Shown here: positions 20,174 through 32,165 of the stretch, one piece after another
Layout: each line of letters opens with the position of its first letter
Numbering within the stretch: the first letter of the stretch is position 1
Origin: Crotalaria pallida
Taxonomy: Eukaryota > Streptophyta > Magnoliopsida > Fabales > Fabaceae
Direction: 5' to 3'
DNA: 64,000 nucleotides
NCBI GenBank assembly: GCA_037953625.1
Contig: CM075649.1
Coordinates: 118,913,290-118,977,289, forward strand
Made by a program: the position numbers and the translations under genes
Notes under the pieces: model-generated
Told to the model about the DNA's origin: nothing
Seen by the model: only the letters and a program-made list of their open reading frames with translations
Database searches by the model: none

Positions 20174-21543
20174 ATGGCGAGGAAGAGGGGCAGACCTCCG
20201 AAAACTCCTTCATCTGCTGCCAAGGAAACCCCATCAAAGACTATGAATGCTGTTGAAGATCATCCAATTCTGGTCCTATCGAATTTGGATGATGAAGACC
20301 TTGAAGATTTGGATAACTTGACTGCCAAGAAAGCGGAGTCCTTGCTCAGAAACCTTGATCTTTTGCGTGAGAAGATCAAAGCGAAGACTTCTAATGATCA
20401 TGTAGATCATGGGAAGGGGGAATCAAGTAAGAGTCAGGAAACTCAGACAGAACAGAAGATTAATGACAGTGATGCTATCTCGAAAAAGCAAACTTCTGTA
20501 TGGGACAACTTTGATATATCCAAGTTGAGAAATGCTGGAGATAAACTTTCGTTTGTGGAGCCAGAACTAAAAGAGGGAGTGGCTATAGGCAAGATTGTAT
20601 TGGAAGATGTGGAGAGTGAATTGACTTATTGGAAGAATGCGCTGGTTTTTTATGTCCTTGGTGCAAAACCTCCCTATTTTGTACTGAGTGGCTACATTAA
20701 AAAGATCTGGGGCCATCATGGGATAGATAAAATTTTGATGAATAATGATGGTACCATGTTAGTGAGGTTCACGAATATGGAAGCTAGGGATGCTGTCCTT
20801 CAAATTGGCATTTATCATTTCGATAAGAAGCCTCTTATCATAGCACCTTGGAGTGGTATTGCTGGCAGGAAGACTCATCTAGACCGTTTCCCAGTATGGA
20901 TTCAGTTGCCAAATTTAAATTTGAAATTCTGGAGCCAATCTGCTTTGAGCAAGATAGCGAGTCTTATTGGAACACCAATCATGGTGGACCAAGTCACAAA
21001 GGAGCGTAACAGGGTGAATTTCGCTAGAATCCTAATTGAAGTTGAACCAACTGTGCTGCCTGATGAGATTTTTTTTAGGATGTTAATGGAAATATAATCA
21101 CACAAAAGGTTACTTATGAATGGAAGCCTCTACTTTGCTCTAACTGCTCAAATTTTGGTCATGATTCAAAAACATGTAGGAAGAATGCTAAGAAACAATG
21201 GGTGGAAAAAAAGAAAACTTCAAGGGATGACATTGAGAAAATTGATGATGCATTAAGGACTGAGGATGAGACAGCAGTGGAAAATGCAATTGCAATTCAA
21301 AATTCAGAAGGAAAGAATGCTAACTCTGAAGGTACTGTGGTGGCTGAAATTGCTACTGAGAAGAGTGGGCATGAAAGTCCAGGTGCAGTAAATTCAAAGC
21401 AGGATTTGGGGGTTCCTGAAGAAGTGGGGGATGAGCAGGCCTGGATCACTGTGAGGACAAGGAGTAAAAACCAGGTCAGGAATGATGTTAATCAGGTTAG
21501 GACTGGTGCTAAATCTGATAAGGCCTCTAAGGCCAATGGATAG
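20174..21543 (+). pseudogene. LINE2 ORF1 (nucleic-acid-binding, DUF4283 and zinc knuckle), one frameshift
   Basis: ORF1 would coat LINE RNA. It starts MARKRGRPPKTP, an AT-hook-like basic motif (RGRP). A charged linker and a DUF4283-type domain follow at about residues 110-290 (KNALVFYVLGAKPPYFVLSG, FPVWIQLPNLNLKFW). Near 21068-21082, after a run of eight T, a single missing base shifts the frame and produces an early TAA at 21095-21097. In the shifted frame the text continues VNGNIITQKVTYEWKPLLC and a CX2CX4HX4C knuckle (21136-21177), then an acidic tail ending at TAG 21541-21543. The start is the first ATG after the CT-rich leader. The ORF1 stop overlaps the ORF2 start by 8 bases. Confidence 0.85.
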
Positions 21544-24500
21544 TTTTCTAATTTGGAACATTAGAGGGTTTAATAACCCTCAAAAGCAAAGAGAATTGAA
21601 AACTCTTTGCAGTATGAATAAGGTAGGTATAGTAGCTATTTTGGAAAATAAACTTAGAGCCAACTCCTATGAATCTGTTCTTCAAAACTTTGCTCCAGGA
21701 TGGGGTTATGCTGCTAACATTGACTATCATCCAATTGGGAGAATTTGTGTTTTATGGAAACCTGATATGTTCAAGGTTCAGGTCCTAAGGGCTTCCAGTC
21801 AATTTATTCGTTGTCATATCGAATTGCTGACAGATCATAAAGAGTTATTTATCACTTTTGTCTATGCTGCAAATGATGTGAATGTTAGGAAGGAACTTTG
21901 GACTGATATGAGTGCTCTGTATGATACTGTCTCTGGGCCCTGGATGGTAGCTGGTGATTTCAATTGTTGTCTTACTGATAATGAAAGGCTTGGGGGAAAT
22001 CACATTGATTGGGATGGTGCAAATGATTTCAGGGATTGCATCAATCTTTGTGAATTGCAGGACATGAAGTTCTTTGGGAATTTCTTTACCTGGAATAACA
22101 AACAAATGGGTTCAGACAGGATTTTTAGCAAGCTGGACAGAACATTTATTAACTATCAATGGTTGCAATGTTGGCCTAACATGGAAACTAACTTCTTGAA
22201 TGAGAGTATCTCTGATCATAGCCCTGCTCTAATCAGTTCCAGCTCCATACTGGGTCAGATGAAGGGTAGACTCCAATTCTTTAATCATTGCACACAGGCT
22301 CCTGATTTTATGGATATTGTTAAAGAAACTTGGAAGATTGATATTCCTAGCTATGCTATGTATAGAGTTAGCTCGAAGTTGAAATTGCTCAGGGAACGTT
22401 TGAAAATATTGAATAATAGGGAGTTTGCTGACATTCTCCTAATTGAGAAGCAAAGGAAGCATGATTTGGATAGGTTGTAAAAAAGACTTAGGCTTAATCC
22501 CCATGATTCCAATATTCAACAAGAGGAGAGGGTGGCTTATGGAAATTACTTGAAAGCTTTGACTGCTGCTGTGGCCTATCTGAAGCAGAAATCTAAGAGG
22601 AGTTGGATTAAGGATGGAGATCATAACATCAGTTACTTTCATAGATCCATCAAATTGAGGCAGTACAAGAATAGAATACTCAGGATCAGAGATGAAAGGG
22701 GTAATATGTTACAGGATCAGGAGGATATTATGAATGCTTTCATTCAGTACTATCAGAAGCTATTTCAGGCTAAGCATGTAGGTTGGACAATGTCAGAAAC
22801 TATCAGGCAGTATGGTAGAGTACTAAATACTGATGAGCAACTTGGGCTTATGAAGCCTTTTAGCAGAGATGAAATTAAAGCTTGTTTCTGGTCCATTGAC
22901 AAGGATAGCTCCCCAGGTCCTGATGGCTTTGGAGATGGGTTTTTTCAAGCTTCCTGGGAGATAGTAGGGGAGGAATGTTGTCAGGCCATTGAGGAATTCT
23001 TCTATTCTAGTAATATTCTAAAAGCTTGGAATGCTGCATCCTTAGTTCTTATTCCTAAGACTGAAAATTCTATGCATACTAAGGACTTTAGGCCAATTGC
23101 CTGTTGTAACACTTTATATAAGTTTATTTCTAAATTGCTGTGTATGAGGTTGAAATCTGTCTTGCCTGTTATTGTTAACAACAATCAAACTGCTTTTATT
23201 GAGGGTAGGAGCATTGTGCACAATGTGCTGATTAATCAAGACCTTCTTAGGCAGTATGGTAGGAAAAATGCTTCCTCAAGGTGCTGTATGAAAATTGATC
23301 TCATGAAAGCATATGACACTCTCAATTGGTCTTTCATTCAGAATACTCTGATTGCTATGAACTTTCCTTATAAATTCATTGACTGGATTATGAATTGCAT
23401 ATCCACTGTTTCCTTTGATATTGTGGTGAATGGCCAAGTTTCTAGCAATTTTAGAGGAAATAGTGGAATTAGACAAGGTGATCCTATTTCACCATTGCTG
23501 TTTGTGATTGTAATGGAGGTTCTGTCCAGAAGGCTTCAGGCTGCATCTGATCATGCAGATTTCAGATTCCATCCTATGTGTAAGGACTTGAGGCTTGTGA
23601 ACTTGGCATTTGCTGATGATCTGATGATATTTTGCAAAGGTCATCCCAAGTGTGTTACTGTAGTCATGGAGGCTTTACATGATTTCACAATGAATTCAGG
23701 AATGGCTGCAAGCAAGGAGAAGTCTCAATTATTCTTGGCTGGTGTTAAACCTCACGCCAGGGATCAGATTCAAGCAATGACTGGTTTTTCATTGGGCAGG
23801 TTTCCTTTCAGATACCTTGGCATCCCTTTATCTTCTAGAAAATGGTCTGTTGCAACATGTCATTCTCTAGTAGATAAAGTCACAAGGAGGATTAAGACTT
23901 GCAGTCAAGAAACATTTCATACCAAGGCAAATGTATCTTGATCAATTCTGTTTTGTTATCCTTGCACAGCTATTGGGCATCAATCTTCATAATCCCAAAG
24001 ACTGTGCTTCGAGAGGTGGATAAGATCTGCAGGCAATATCTTTGGGGATCTCATGCAGCTCCTATCAGTTGGGCCCAGGTTTGCAGAAAGAGGAAGTATG
24101 GTGGCTTAAACTTTAGAAACTCAATCATTTGGAATCAGGCAGCTATTGGTAAGCATCTTTGGCATATTGCTAGCAAAGCTGATTCTATTTGGGTGAAGTG
24201 GGTGAATACGGTTTATTTGAAGGACAGTACTATTTGGCAAGTGCAGGCTTCGCAGAATCACAGTTGGCATTTCAAGCAAATTCTCAAAATAAAGGATAAG
24301 CTTCAAACAGGGTTCAGAAATGATACTTGGCAGCATAGTCCTGACGGTTTGTACAGTATTCATTCTAGATACAATTATTTACTTGGGCCTCAAGTTAAGT
24401 TCCATCTTAATAGGCATGTGTGGAATTCAGCCTCTGTGCAGAAGCATTGCTTCATTTTCTGGATGGCAATTCAAGACAGACTCAAAACAAGGGATAGGCT

Positions 24501-24912
24501 GAGCAGATTTGTGCACATGGATTCAACCCTTTGTTTGCTTTGAAATGCTCACATGGAAACCAGAGATCATTTATTCTTTCAATGTAATTGGAGCAGACAA
24601 TTACTTTTTCTGCTTGCTAATTGGATGTGTGTGGAAAACTGTTATTATCGTTATTCTAATTGGACCAAATGGTTGAGGATTAGTGCAAGGCACAAGATTA
24701 ACAGGAAGCTATATTCAGCCTTCATTGTTGCGGCAATTTATAATTTTTGGAATGAGAGGAATCGTAGGGTCTTTGGGCAAACCCCTCTTGTTCCGGATCA
24801 GGTGTTTAGAATCGCTGTCAAGGAACTGGCTCGTAGATTAGTGGTGGTCTTTCCCATGTATACGAATTGGAGTAACACGGTGCTGGTCAATCGAATCATG
24901 GGAGAGACATAG
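21536..24912 (+). pseudogene. LINE2 ORF2 (endonuclease-reverse transcriptase), two nonsense codons and one frameshift
   Basis: ORF2 would perform target-primed reverse transcription. The likely start is ATG 21536 (MDSFLIWNIRGFNN), overlapping the ORF1 stop (ATGGATAG). The endonuclease domain shows AGDFNCCL and SDHSPALI. A TAA at 22478-22480 interrupts the linker. Reverse transcriptase follows with SSPGPDGF, FRPIACCNTLYK, KAYDTLNW, GIRQGDPISPLLF and the catalytic FADD at 23609-23620. A one-base loss near 23895-23900 shifts the frame (QSRNISYQGKCILINS continues). A TGA at 24541-24543 replaces a cysteine of the zf-RVT region. The frame then runs to TAG 24910-24912 with FWNERNRRVFG near the end. 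Few lesions suggest a fairly young copy. It is inactive as it stands. Confidence 0.88.
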
Positions 24913-25035
24913 TTTAGTTTATTTCAGTTTTGCTTTTTGATTATATTCACTGTCATTCTTTGAGGCTTTAGGCACTGGAACCCTTCCTAGAAGGTGGCCT
25001 TGTGCCTAAGGTTCTCTTTCTTTTGTATTGAGTTA
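24913..25035 (+). mobile_element. LINE2 3' UTR, proximal part
   Basis: Follows the ORF2 stop. It is interrupted at about 25035 by the Helitron. The distal part is 29732-29773. Confidence 0.55.
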
Positions 25036-25229
25036 TCAATATTATTATAAATCCATAATGGTTTCCAATTAGGAGACCAAAATATGATTTTAGCAGCCAA
25101 TTTTGACCAATTTTGACTTAAGAAGTCTGTTAATCATTGCTTAATCAATGAGAGAGAGTGCATTTATTATGTGAGTGTTTATTGAGTTAGTGGGCTTCAA
25201 GCCCAAATGAGAGAGACCAAAATCTGATT

Positions 25230-26420
25230 CAAATTAAAAAGTTTCAATTTTAGGTATTATATTATTGGTTTTCCTAATTGAAAATATTTCTTAAATGTTG
25301 TAAATATTTATCACCTATTTGTCTTTTCAATGATCCCATTAATTTCGATCTTAAATATTGGAGATATTGCTCTCCTATTTGTCTTCTCAATAATCTCATT
25401 AATTTCGGTATTAAATATTTGTAAATATTTCTCTCCTATTTGTCTTCCCAATAATCCCATTAATTTTGGCCTTTTCAATGCCATTAACTTCGGTCTTCTT
25501 AATGATCCCATTAAGTTCTCTTCTATTAATTAATGAATCACACCATATTTTTATACTTTTAGTAACTAATTAGCAATTGATTTTTTTTTCTTCCATTAGT
25601 AACTGATTATTTTTGTTTATAGTAACTTATTTCTATGAAAAAAATATTGAATAAAAAAAACCTAAAAAACCAAAAGTTAAGAAACTAAAAAAATATATTT
25701 TAATCTTCAATCATAATAACTACCTAATATATTTCTCTATGTTTTTTTTTGTTTGAAAAAGATTTGCTTCAGATTTGGAATAAAATAATTACATTCAAAA
25801 AATAATATAATACCTAAAATTGAAACATTTTAATGAAATACAAATTTTCGTAACTTATGCATCAATGCATAACAAAAACCATTAATTAATAATAATCAAC
25901 TTGAAAATATTCCTTAGATGTTGTAAATATTTATCACGTATTTATTTTCTCAATGATCCCATTAATTTCGATCTTCTCCATGCCATTAATTTCGATCTTA
26001 AATGTTAGAGATATTGCTCTCCTATTTGACTTCTCAATAATCCCATTAATTTCGGTATTAAATATTGTAAATATTTCTCTCCTATTTGTGCTCCCAATAA
26101 TCTCATTAATTTTGGTCTTCTCAATGCCATTAATTTCGTTTTTCTCAATGATCCCATTAAATTCTCTTCTATTAAAAATTTATTTTCTATTAATTAATGA
26201 ATCACACCACATTTTCATACTTTTAGTAACTATTTTGTAATTGATTTTTTCTTCTCTTAGTAACTGATTTTTTTTATAGTAACTGATTTCTATGAAAAAA
26301 ATATTGAATAAAAAAAACCTAAAAAACAAAAAGTTAAGAAACTAAAAAAATATATTTTAATCTTCAATCATAATAACTACCTCATATATTTCTCTATGTT
26401 TTTTTTGTTTGTAAAAGATT
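25230..26420. repeat. Left arm of a long inverted repeat with roughly 60-bp subrepeats
   Basis: Blocks containing CTCCTATTTGTCTTCTCAAT, then TCCCATTAATTTCG, repeat in 25276-25535 and 25905-26190. Their reverse complement fills 28310-28965 and 29150-29240. Hydrophobic ORFs here (25330-25533, 25953-26240) are translations of the repeat. Confidence 0.75.
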
Positions 26421-28020
26421 TGATTCAGATTTGGAATAAAATAATCAATACTATTATAATTTCTTCTGGGTCTGCAATTAGATCTAATTTTCCCTCCAAA
26501 ATCAATTCTGATTTTGACTAATTCAAATGGGTTAGTTGATTGTGGCTGGTAATTAAATGTGCTGTAATTGAGAATCTCAATATATGTGCTAATTGGGAAG
26601 CCCAATGGTGTTAAATAGTCTCAATATATGTGCTTAATGAATGGAGTCTCAATATATATATGTGTATCTGATAATAATGAAAAAAACTCCCTCATGCCTC
26701 ATGCCTCACGACTCTTTCTCTTCCTCATCTCTCACCCATTTCGTCTATCTCTCTTTCTCACTCTCTCTCACTCTCTCTGATAATAATGAATCACCATGCC
26801 ACGAACGAAGAAGAAATATTTTGTTCCAAACAAAATCAAGATGCAAACAAAGCAGAGCACAGCAGAAATTTAAAAAAAATTAACAAAATCAAAAATGAAA
26901 AGAAGAAGAAAGAAAGGGGAAAATCAAAAACCCTGAATCCTAAATCTTCTTCCCAACTCAAAAATTGATGCTTGAGGGGGTGAATCCAGCCACATGCACA
27001 TCATAAGAAGCGATGGTTGACGGAGAAGAACGGCGGTGGTTGATGGAGGACGGTGCGTGATGGATCGCTGTCGGTGGAGATCAGTCGGTGTTGATGTTGG
27101 TGGAGAAGGGTGCTACCATGGCGACTGGCGACGGCGGCTTCGCGAATCGAACCAATTCGCAGTGAGAGTGAGAGCGCGACTGGAGAAGATAGGGAGAGAG
27201 AGAGAGAGCGCGCTCGAAACAGTGAAGGATAGAGGGAAGAAGGCTGTGAGGGTGGTTGTAGGTCGGCGGCGGCGGTGGTTGAAGAAGAAGACCGGAACAG
27301 AGGGAGGAGGGATGAGAGAGAGAGACACCAAAGAATGGAGCTGCGGCTGGAACAAGAAGGAGAAGGGGAGAATAGGGTTTCCCCCCTGCACACACATACA
27401 CAGGTTTTGTCTTTTTTTTTTTCAACATATTCTTTTATTTATTTATTTATTTCTTTATTCCCAAAAATATTAATAACAAAAATATTATTTATTTATTTCT
27501 TTTTTTTTCAAGAATCTTTTATTTCTTTATTTATTTGTTTCTAATTTCTTTTCGTCAATTTCTATTCAATATTTATGTTAAATTTCTACCTATATAATTT
27601 TGTTGTTGTATTTCTTTTAACTTTTGGTCTACTTTGTCTTCTTGCAAGTGTTGGAAGTGAAGAAAGATCAAGACTTGAAGGGAGTTGATTTCAAGGGTTG
27701 AAGGTGAGACTAATAATTTATATGGTAAGATATGTTTTTGAGACTAATAATTTATTTGCTAATATTATTATTCACTGCAGTTTTGGAATACGAATGAGAG
27801 TGAGGATTTGAAGGACCTTTTCAATCTCCTTTAAACAAGGAGCAGTGAATCTTTTTCAATCTTCTGTAATTAATTTTTTTTAACACATTCAAATCTTATA
27901 AATAACGGTGAAGTTGAATCAAATTGTTCATTGTGTTGTTTTCTATTCCTATTCTTTAGGCTCTCTTAACAATAGAGCAACTTTTAGTTTTTTAGGTTTT
28001 TTTTATTCAATATTTTTTGT
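26421..28020. other. Helitron interior, possible captured gene fragments
   Basis: 27000-27380 is much less AT-rich than its surroundings. On the minus strand it resembles a plant 5' leader with CT repeats leading to codons such as ATGGTAGCACCC near 27119. Around 27660-27830 a plus-strand stretch has an intron-like element: AAG|GTGAGAC at 27704 and TTCACTGCAG ending at 27780. Overlapping ORFs occur on both strands (27001-27544), and none has a recognisable domain. Confidence 0.3.
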
Positions 28021-29290
28021 TAATCGAAATCAGTTACTAATATTAAAAAAAATCAGTTACTAATAGAAAGAAAAAAAATCAGTTACTAATCAGTTACTTT
28101 TTAATCGAAATTAGTTACTAATATTCAAGTTGGTTATTATTAATTAATGCTTTTTGTTATGCATTGATGCATAAGTACGAAAATTTGTATTCCATTAAAA
28201 AGTTTCAATTTTAGGTATTATATTATTCTTTTGAATGTAATTATTTTATTCCAAATTTGATTCAAATCTTTTTCAAACAAAAAAAAAATCTATTCAGAAG
28301 ACAAATTTTAAGATCGAAATTAATGGGTTTATTGAGAAGACAAATAGGAAAGAAATATTACAACATTTTAAGATCAAAATTAATGGGATTATTGAGAAGA
28401 CAAATAGGAGAGAAATATCTACAATATTTAAAACTGATTCAAATGAAATTAATGGGATTATTAATATTATTCTTTTGAATGTAATTATTTTATTCCAAAT
28501 CTGATTCAAATTTTTTTAAAACAAAAAAAAAAGAAATCTATTACTAATAGAAGAGAACTTAATGAGATCATTGAGAAGACCGAAATTAATGGCATTGAGA
28601 AGACCAAAATTAATGGGATTATTGGGAAGACAAATAGGAGAGAAATATTTAAAATATTTAATACCGAAATTAATGGGATTATTGAGAAGACAAATAGGAG
28701 AGAAATATCTCCAACATTTAAGATCGAAATTATTGGCATTGAGGAGACCAAAATTAATGGGATTATTGGGAAGACAAATAGGAGAGAAATATTTACAATA
28801 TTTAATATCGAAATAAATGGGATTATTGAGAAGACAAATAGGAGAGAAATATCTCCAACATTTAAGATCGAAATTAATGGCATTGAGAAGACCGAAATTA
28901 ATAAGATCATTGAGAAGACAAATATGTGAGAAATATTTACAACATTTAAGGAATATTTTCAAGTTGATTATTATTAATTAATGGTTTTTGTTATGCATTG
29001 ATTCATAAGTTACGAAAATTTGTATTCCATTAAAAAGTTTCAATTTTAGGTATTATATTATTCTTTTGAATGTAATTATTTTGTTCTAAATCTGATTCAA
29101 ATTTTTTTCAAACAAAAAAAAAGAAATCTATTACTAATAGAAGAGAACTTAATGGAATCATTGAGAAGACCGAAATTAATTAGATCATCGAGAAGACAAA
29201 TATGAGAGAAATATCTACAACATTTAAAGAATACTTTCAAGTTGATTATTATTAATTAATGGTTTTTGTTATGCATTGATGCATAAGTAA
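28021..29290. repeat. Right arm of the long inverted repeat
   Basis: Tandem units of about 60 bp (core GGGATTATTGAGAAGACAAA, then TAGGAGAGAAATAT) occur in 28310-28440 and 28555-28965, and once more in 29150-29240. They are inverted relative to 25230-26420. Shared flanks such as GTTATGCATTGATGCATAA are also inverted between arms. ORFs at 28506-28962 on the minus strand are repeat translations. Confidence 0.75.
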
Positions 29291-29701
29291 GAGTTTTTAA
29301 TAATCTTGGGTTGAGAATAGGAATCTAAAAAAGGATAAACTTTATTATCTTGAAAAAATCAAAAAGATTATGGATTTTTATGATTGAAGTTAAGAAAAAT
29401 AAAAAAAATTATTTAAAATTCTTCATTTGTCTTAAAAAATGATAAAAAATTACAAAATTAAAAAATCATGAAAGTAATCTAACAAATCAACAAATTCTAA
29501 AACAACCCAATTAAGAGGGTTAAGGAAAGTTTTGTCACTTGACATGATATAATTTGAATTTCTTTAGAATTTGGTTGTTTTTAAAATATAAAATTTAAGT
29601 CATGACAACAAATTTTAATCAATTATTTGTTAATCAAATTTAAGTCATGATATGAAACCTTTAATAATTTCACCTTTAAAATAGGGGCTTCGCGTAATGG
29701 C
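29291..29701. other. AT-rich Helitron 3' region without features
   Basis: No ORF or repeat is evident before the terminal hairpin. Confidence 0.4.
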
Positions 29702-29731
29702 CCCGTGCATGTGCACGGGCTTACTTGCTAG
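29702..29731 (+). repeat. Helitron 3' terminus: hairpin plus CTAG
   Basis: A perfect 8-bp stem with a 2-base loop, followed 8 bases later by CTAG and then host T. The position inside LINE2's 3' UTR supports insertion at an AT dinucleotide. Confidence 0.75.
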
Positions 29732-29773
29732 TTTTTTGCAAGTTGGTAATAAAATTTATAATTACCAAAAAAA

Positions 29774-29787
29774 AAGTATACTAGATC
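29774..29787. repeat. LINE2 3' target-site duplication
   Basis: AAGTATACTAGATC follows the A tract and is identical to 20064-20077. Confidence 0.8.
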
Positions 29788-29830
29788 CCAAGTAAAATAA
29801 TGAAAGTAAATTATCATTTCACTCAGGGAT

Positions 29831-30325
29831 TGTAACACCCCAAAATTTTAATCCTGGATTAATAAAAGTTAATTATAAATTTTATAATTAATTGTTATTA
29901 AAAATCCCTGATAAAATTAGGTATTCAATTTTTTCAAATAGGTCTCTATTTTGCATATTAACCCTGCTGTAGGACCTAAGTGCAATATTAGAAAGATTTT
30001 GGAGGGAAGAAGGAATAAAATATTCATTTTTCAAAATTGAGTTGAAAGACTCGAGTCTTTTCGTGAAGACTCGAGTATTCTGGGTAGAACTGGTTGAGTT
30101 AGTGTGTTTGATGAGTCACCGTTCCACTATCCCTAAAAATCGACACGAAATCACTTGGGCAACACCTCAAGGGTATCGTGGCGAGCTGCATGCGATTGGA
30201 AATCCTTTACTTAAGGCCATCAACCACGAATTCGAGCTTTTGTTGATCAAATCGTGACTTTTAGGGTTTTCAATTTCGTTCGATCAATTCTCTTTCGTTT
30301 CTGAGTGTTAGAACAAGAGTGATAC
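29831..30325 (+). mobile_element. TekD LTR, segment 1
   Basis: It begins TGTAACACCCCAAAATTTT, the Tekay LTR start, with no polypurine tract before it, so this is either a 5' LTR or a solo LTR. An ACTCGAGT doublet lies at 30049 and 30069. It breaks at 30325 where TekC is inserted. The flanking sequence (GAGTGATAC) is continuous with 37839 onward, as shown by the related TekG LTR at 46790-46820. The ORF at 30042-30257 is not considered real. Confidence 0.8.
30321..30325. repeat. TekC left target-site duplication (GATAC)
   Basis: The partner GATAT is at 37839-37843; four of five bases match. The related unbroken sequence in TekG reads GATAC. Confidence 0.6.
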
Positions 30326-30429
30326 TGTAAGGCCCTATATTTTCATAAATAAATAAATATTAAAGTATTTAAAATAATAATGTTATTATATTGAATAAAA
30401 TAATGAATTTTCAGAAATTAGGTTAAAAT

Positions 30430-30564
30430 ACTCGAGTGTTTTAGCAAGGACTCGAGTATAATCCTTAGTTGTTTGAAAAATTTGAATTTGAAAAATTTCA
30501 TAGAAGACTCGAGTATTCTTTGAAATGCTGAAAAAGACTCGAGTAAAGGGAAAGATACTCGAGT
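30430..30564. repeat. ACTCGAGT palindromes upstream of TekC TATA box
   Basis: Starts are 30430, 30450, 30507, 30537 and 30557. The 3' LTR copy has three complete doublets (35223/35243, 35294/35314, 35344/35364, the 35344 member mutated to TCTCGAGT), all exactly 20 bp apart. Confidence 0.92.
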
Positions 30565-30685
30565 ATTTCGAGCATTTTAGCAAAAAAATATAAGTCGGTT
30601 TCAAACCAAATTGGAGCTAACAGCTCGTTCCACTTAGTTACAAGCACCTAGCTGAACCTTGCTTCATAGGGAGGTAACCTGGAAC

Positions 30686-30693
30686 TATAAATA
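30686..30693 (+). promoter_or_regulatory. TATA box in TekC 5' LTR
   Basis: TATAAATA lies 121 bp downstream of the last upstream palindrome. The same box is at 35493-35500 in the 3' LTR. A transcription start about 30 bp further on would set the U3/R boundary. Confidence 0.65.
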
Positions 30694-31613
30694 AGTGCTT
30701 TGGAGGGCTAGAAACACATTTGTAACACCCTAAACCCGAATTCTGATACATCACCCTCTGTTTTCAAGTGCAAACTTTGCACCTTCGATTCTCCTTCTTC
30801 ACCCAACCAAATTCTGTGAAACTAAAACACAATCAAAGTTCTATTTCCAATCTTGAGATAGAACCAAGTCCCATCGAAAACCAGTCCCTGTAGCTCAAGT
30901 TCTAAGTCTTCAAAGTTAAGTGTTCTAAAGCTGAAAACAGAGTGCAAATCAGCACCTGCAACCTCTCTTTCTCGAATTGGTTCGGTAAATCCAGGAACCC
31001 TCTTGATCTCAAATTTGTTTCTGATTAAAGTTAGCATCCCCTAGTTTCTTAGGCTAACTTATTTCGTTCTTTTCCATGCCCTATTCGTGGTGAATTTGAT
31101 GGCCAAAGTTCGTTGTTCAAGTGTAGAACTTGAGTGTTGAGAAACTCAAGCTTTGATCCAGTCCTTTTCCTCTTCAACCAATCATTCCTCTAGCTTCTCT
31201 AAGGTAAGGGGGAAGTTACCTAATCACGAGAATGGTATATAACAAGCTAAATCCATAGGAACCAATATGAGGTTCATGGGCAATATAGTTTGAATTAGGA
31301 ATCTGACTTGGAGGTCGGGAACTCACTGTTTTTATGTTCAAACAAGTTTAATTGGACCTAATGATGCTCATTAGATTGATTTGCGAACTTAAAACCAAGT
31401 AGAACTGAGATTCATATGTTAAATTGGACTTTGTCTATGTTTTGTGCAATTCTGTGATAGATGCTATTTGATGTTGTTTCAGCTGTGTTTAAGTGGGGTA
31501 ACATATTTGTTTTATGTGCCTAAGTCATTGTTTTGCATAGGAATGGAGAAATAAAGCAAGGAACTCGAATTGGTGCTTAAAACGCAGAACACTGGTGCTG
31601 TAGCAGCAAAAAG

Positions 31614-31690
31614 ACTCGAGTAGTTTAAGGAAGACTCGAGTATTCTGGGAATTTGGACGAAAACTCGAGTGGATCTTTAAAGACTCGAGT
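31614..31690. repeat. Second ACTCGAGT cluster in TekC 5' LTR
   Basis: Starts are 31614, 31634, 31663 and 31683: two doublets of exactly 20 bp. They lie about 900 bp downstream of the TATA box. Confidence 0.92.
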
Positions 31691-32050
31691 ATTTTTGCAT
31701 AAACAACTCGCGTAGTCAAGAACCACTCGATTAGTTTGAACAATTTTTCAGAAATACTTATTTTCTTATAATTAACTCATTTAATACTATCCTATCTTAA
31801 TCCCGTTGGTTGATAGCTATCCTGGATGTGTCCTGCTAGAATTTTATTCAGTGGTTGATTATTTCCCTACAGGAGTCCCAACGGAAGTGCGTACACCCAT
31901 TTGGTTGATATTATCCCTAACGTCCCAGTGAAAGTTTTATTCACTTGGTTGATATTTTCTATGGGAGTCCCAATGGGGTCGTTGCAATAAATATCCGCCA
32001 ATAGGAAGCTGTGCCCCGATGGATTATTAAATGAATAATTATACGCTATT

Positions 32051-32165
32051 CCTAAAACCATCACAAGGTGGCTGGGCCGCTGATGGATTTTCTGAAAAGA
32101 GAATTGAAATTTAGTAAAACCCATCATAAGGTGGCTATGCCTCTGACGGTCTTTTTCGGAAAGCA
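32051..32165. repeat. TekC LTR paired inverted repeats
   Basis: CCATCA (32058) pairs with TGATGG (32081), with GGC-TGG-GCC inside. A second unit has CCATCA (32121) and TGACGG (32144), with GGC-TAT-GCC inside. Confidence 0.65.

Larger units (their letters stand above)
25036..29731 (+). mobile_element. Non-autonomous Helitron (5' end tentative)
   Basis: The 3' end is clear: stem CCCGTGCA / TGCACGGG with a 2-base loop (29702-29719), then a short AT-rich gap and CTAG (29728-29731), followed by T. This fits the Helitron rule of hairpin plus CTRR inserted between A and T. The 5' end is proposed at TCAATATTATTATAA (25036), preceded by A, because Helitrons begin with TC. No Rep or helicase motif was found, so it is non-autonomous. 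It contains two large inverted arms and a GC-richer interior that may be captured gene sequence. Confidence 0.65.
20078..29773 (+). mobile_element. LINE2: plant L1 retrotransposon with a Helitron in its 3' UTR
   Basis: It runs from a CT-rich 5' UTR (20078-20173) through ORF1 and ORF2 to a 3' UTR ending in A9 at 29767-29775, flanked by identical 14-bp duplications. Sequence 25036-29731 inside it has a Helitron 3' end, and the last roughly 40 bp of LINE2 (29732-29773) lie on the far side. Without the insert LINE2 is about 5.0 kb. ORF1 has one frameshift; ORF2 has two nonsense codons and one frameshift. Confidence 0.75.

Noticed and set aside
27001..27544. Overlapping ORFs on both strands in the Helitron core
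   Set aside because: The coding strand cannot be decided and no domain is recognised. It is reported only as possible captured sequence.
28506..28962. Hydrophobic ORFs of 134 and 148 codons, and similar ones at 25330-26240
   Set aside because: They are translations of the 60-bp AT-rich repeat, open on both strands. They are not membrane proteins.
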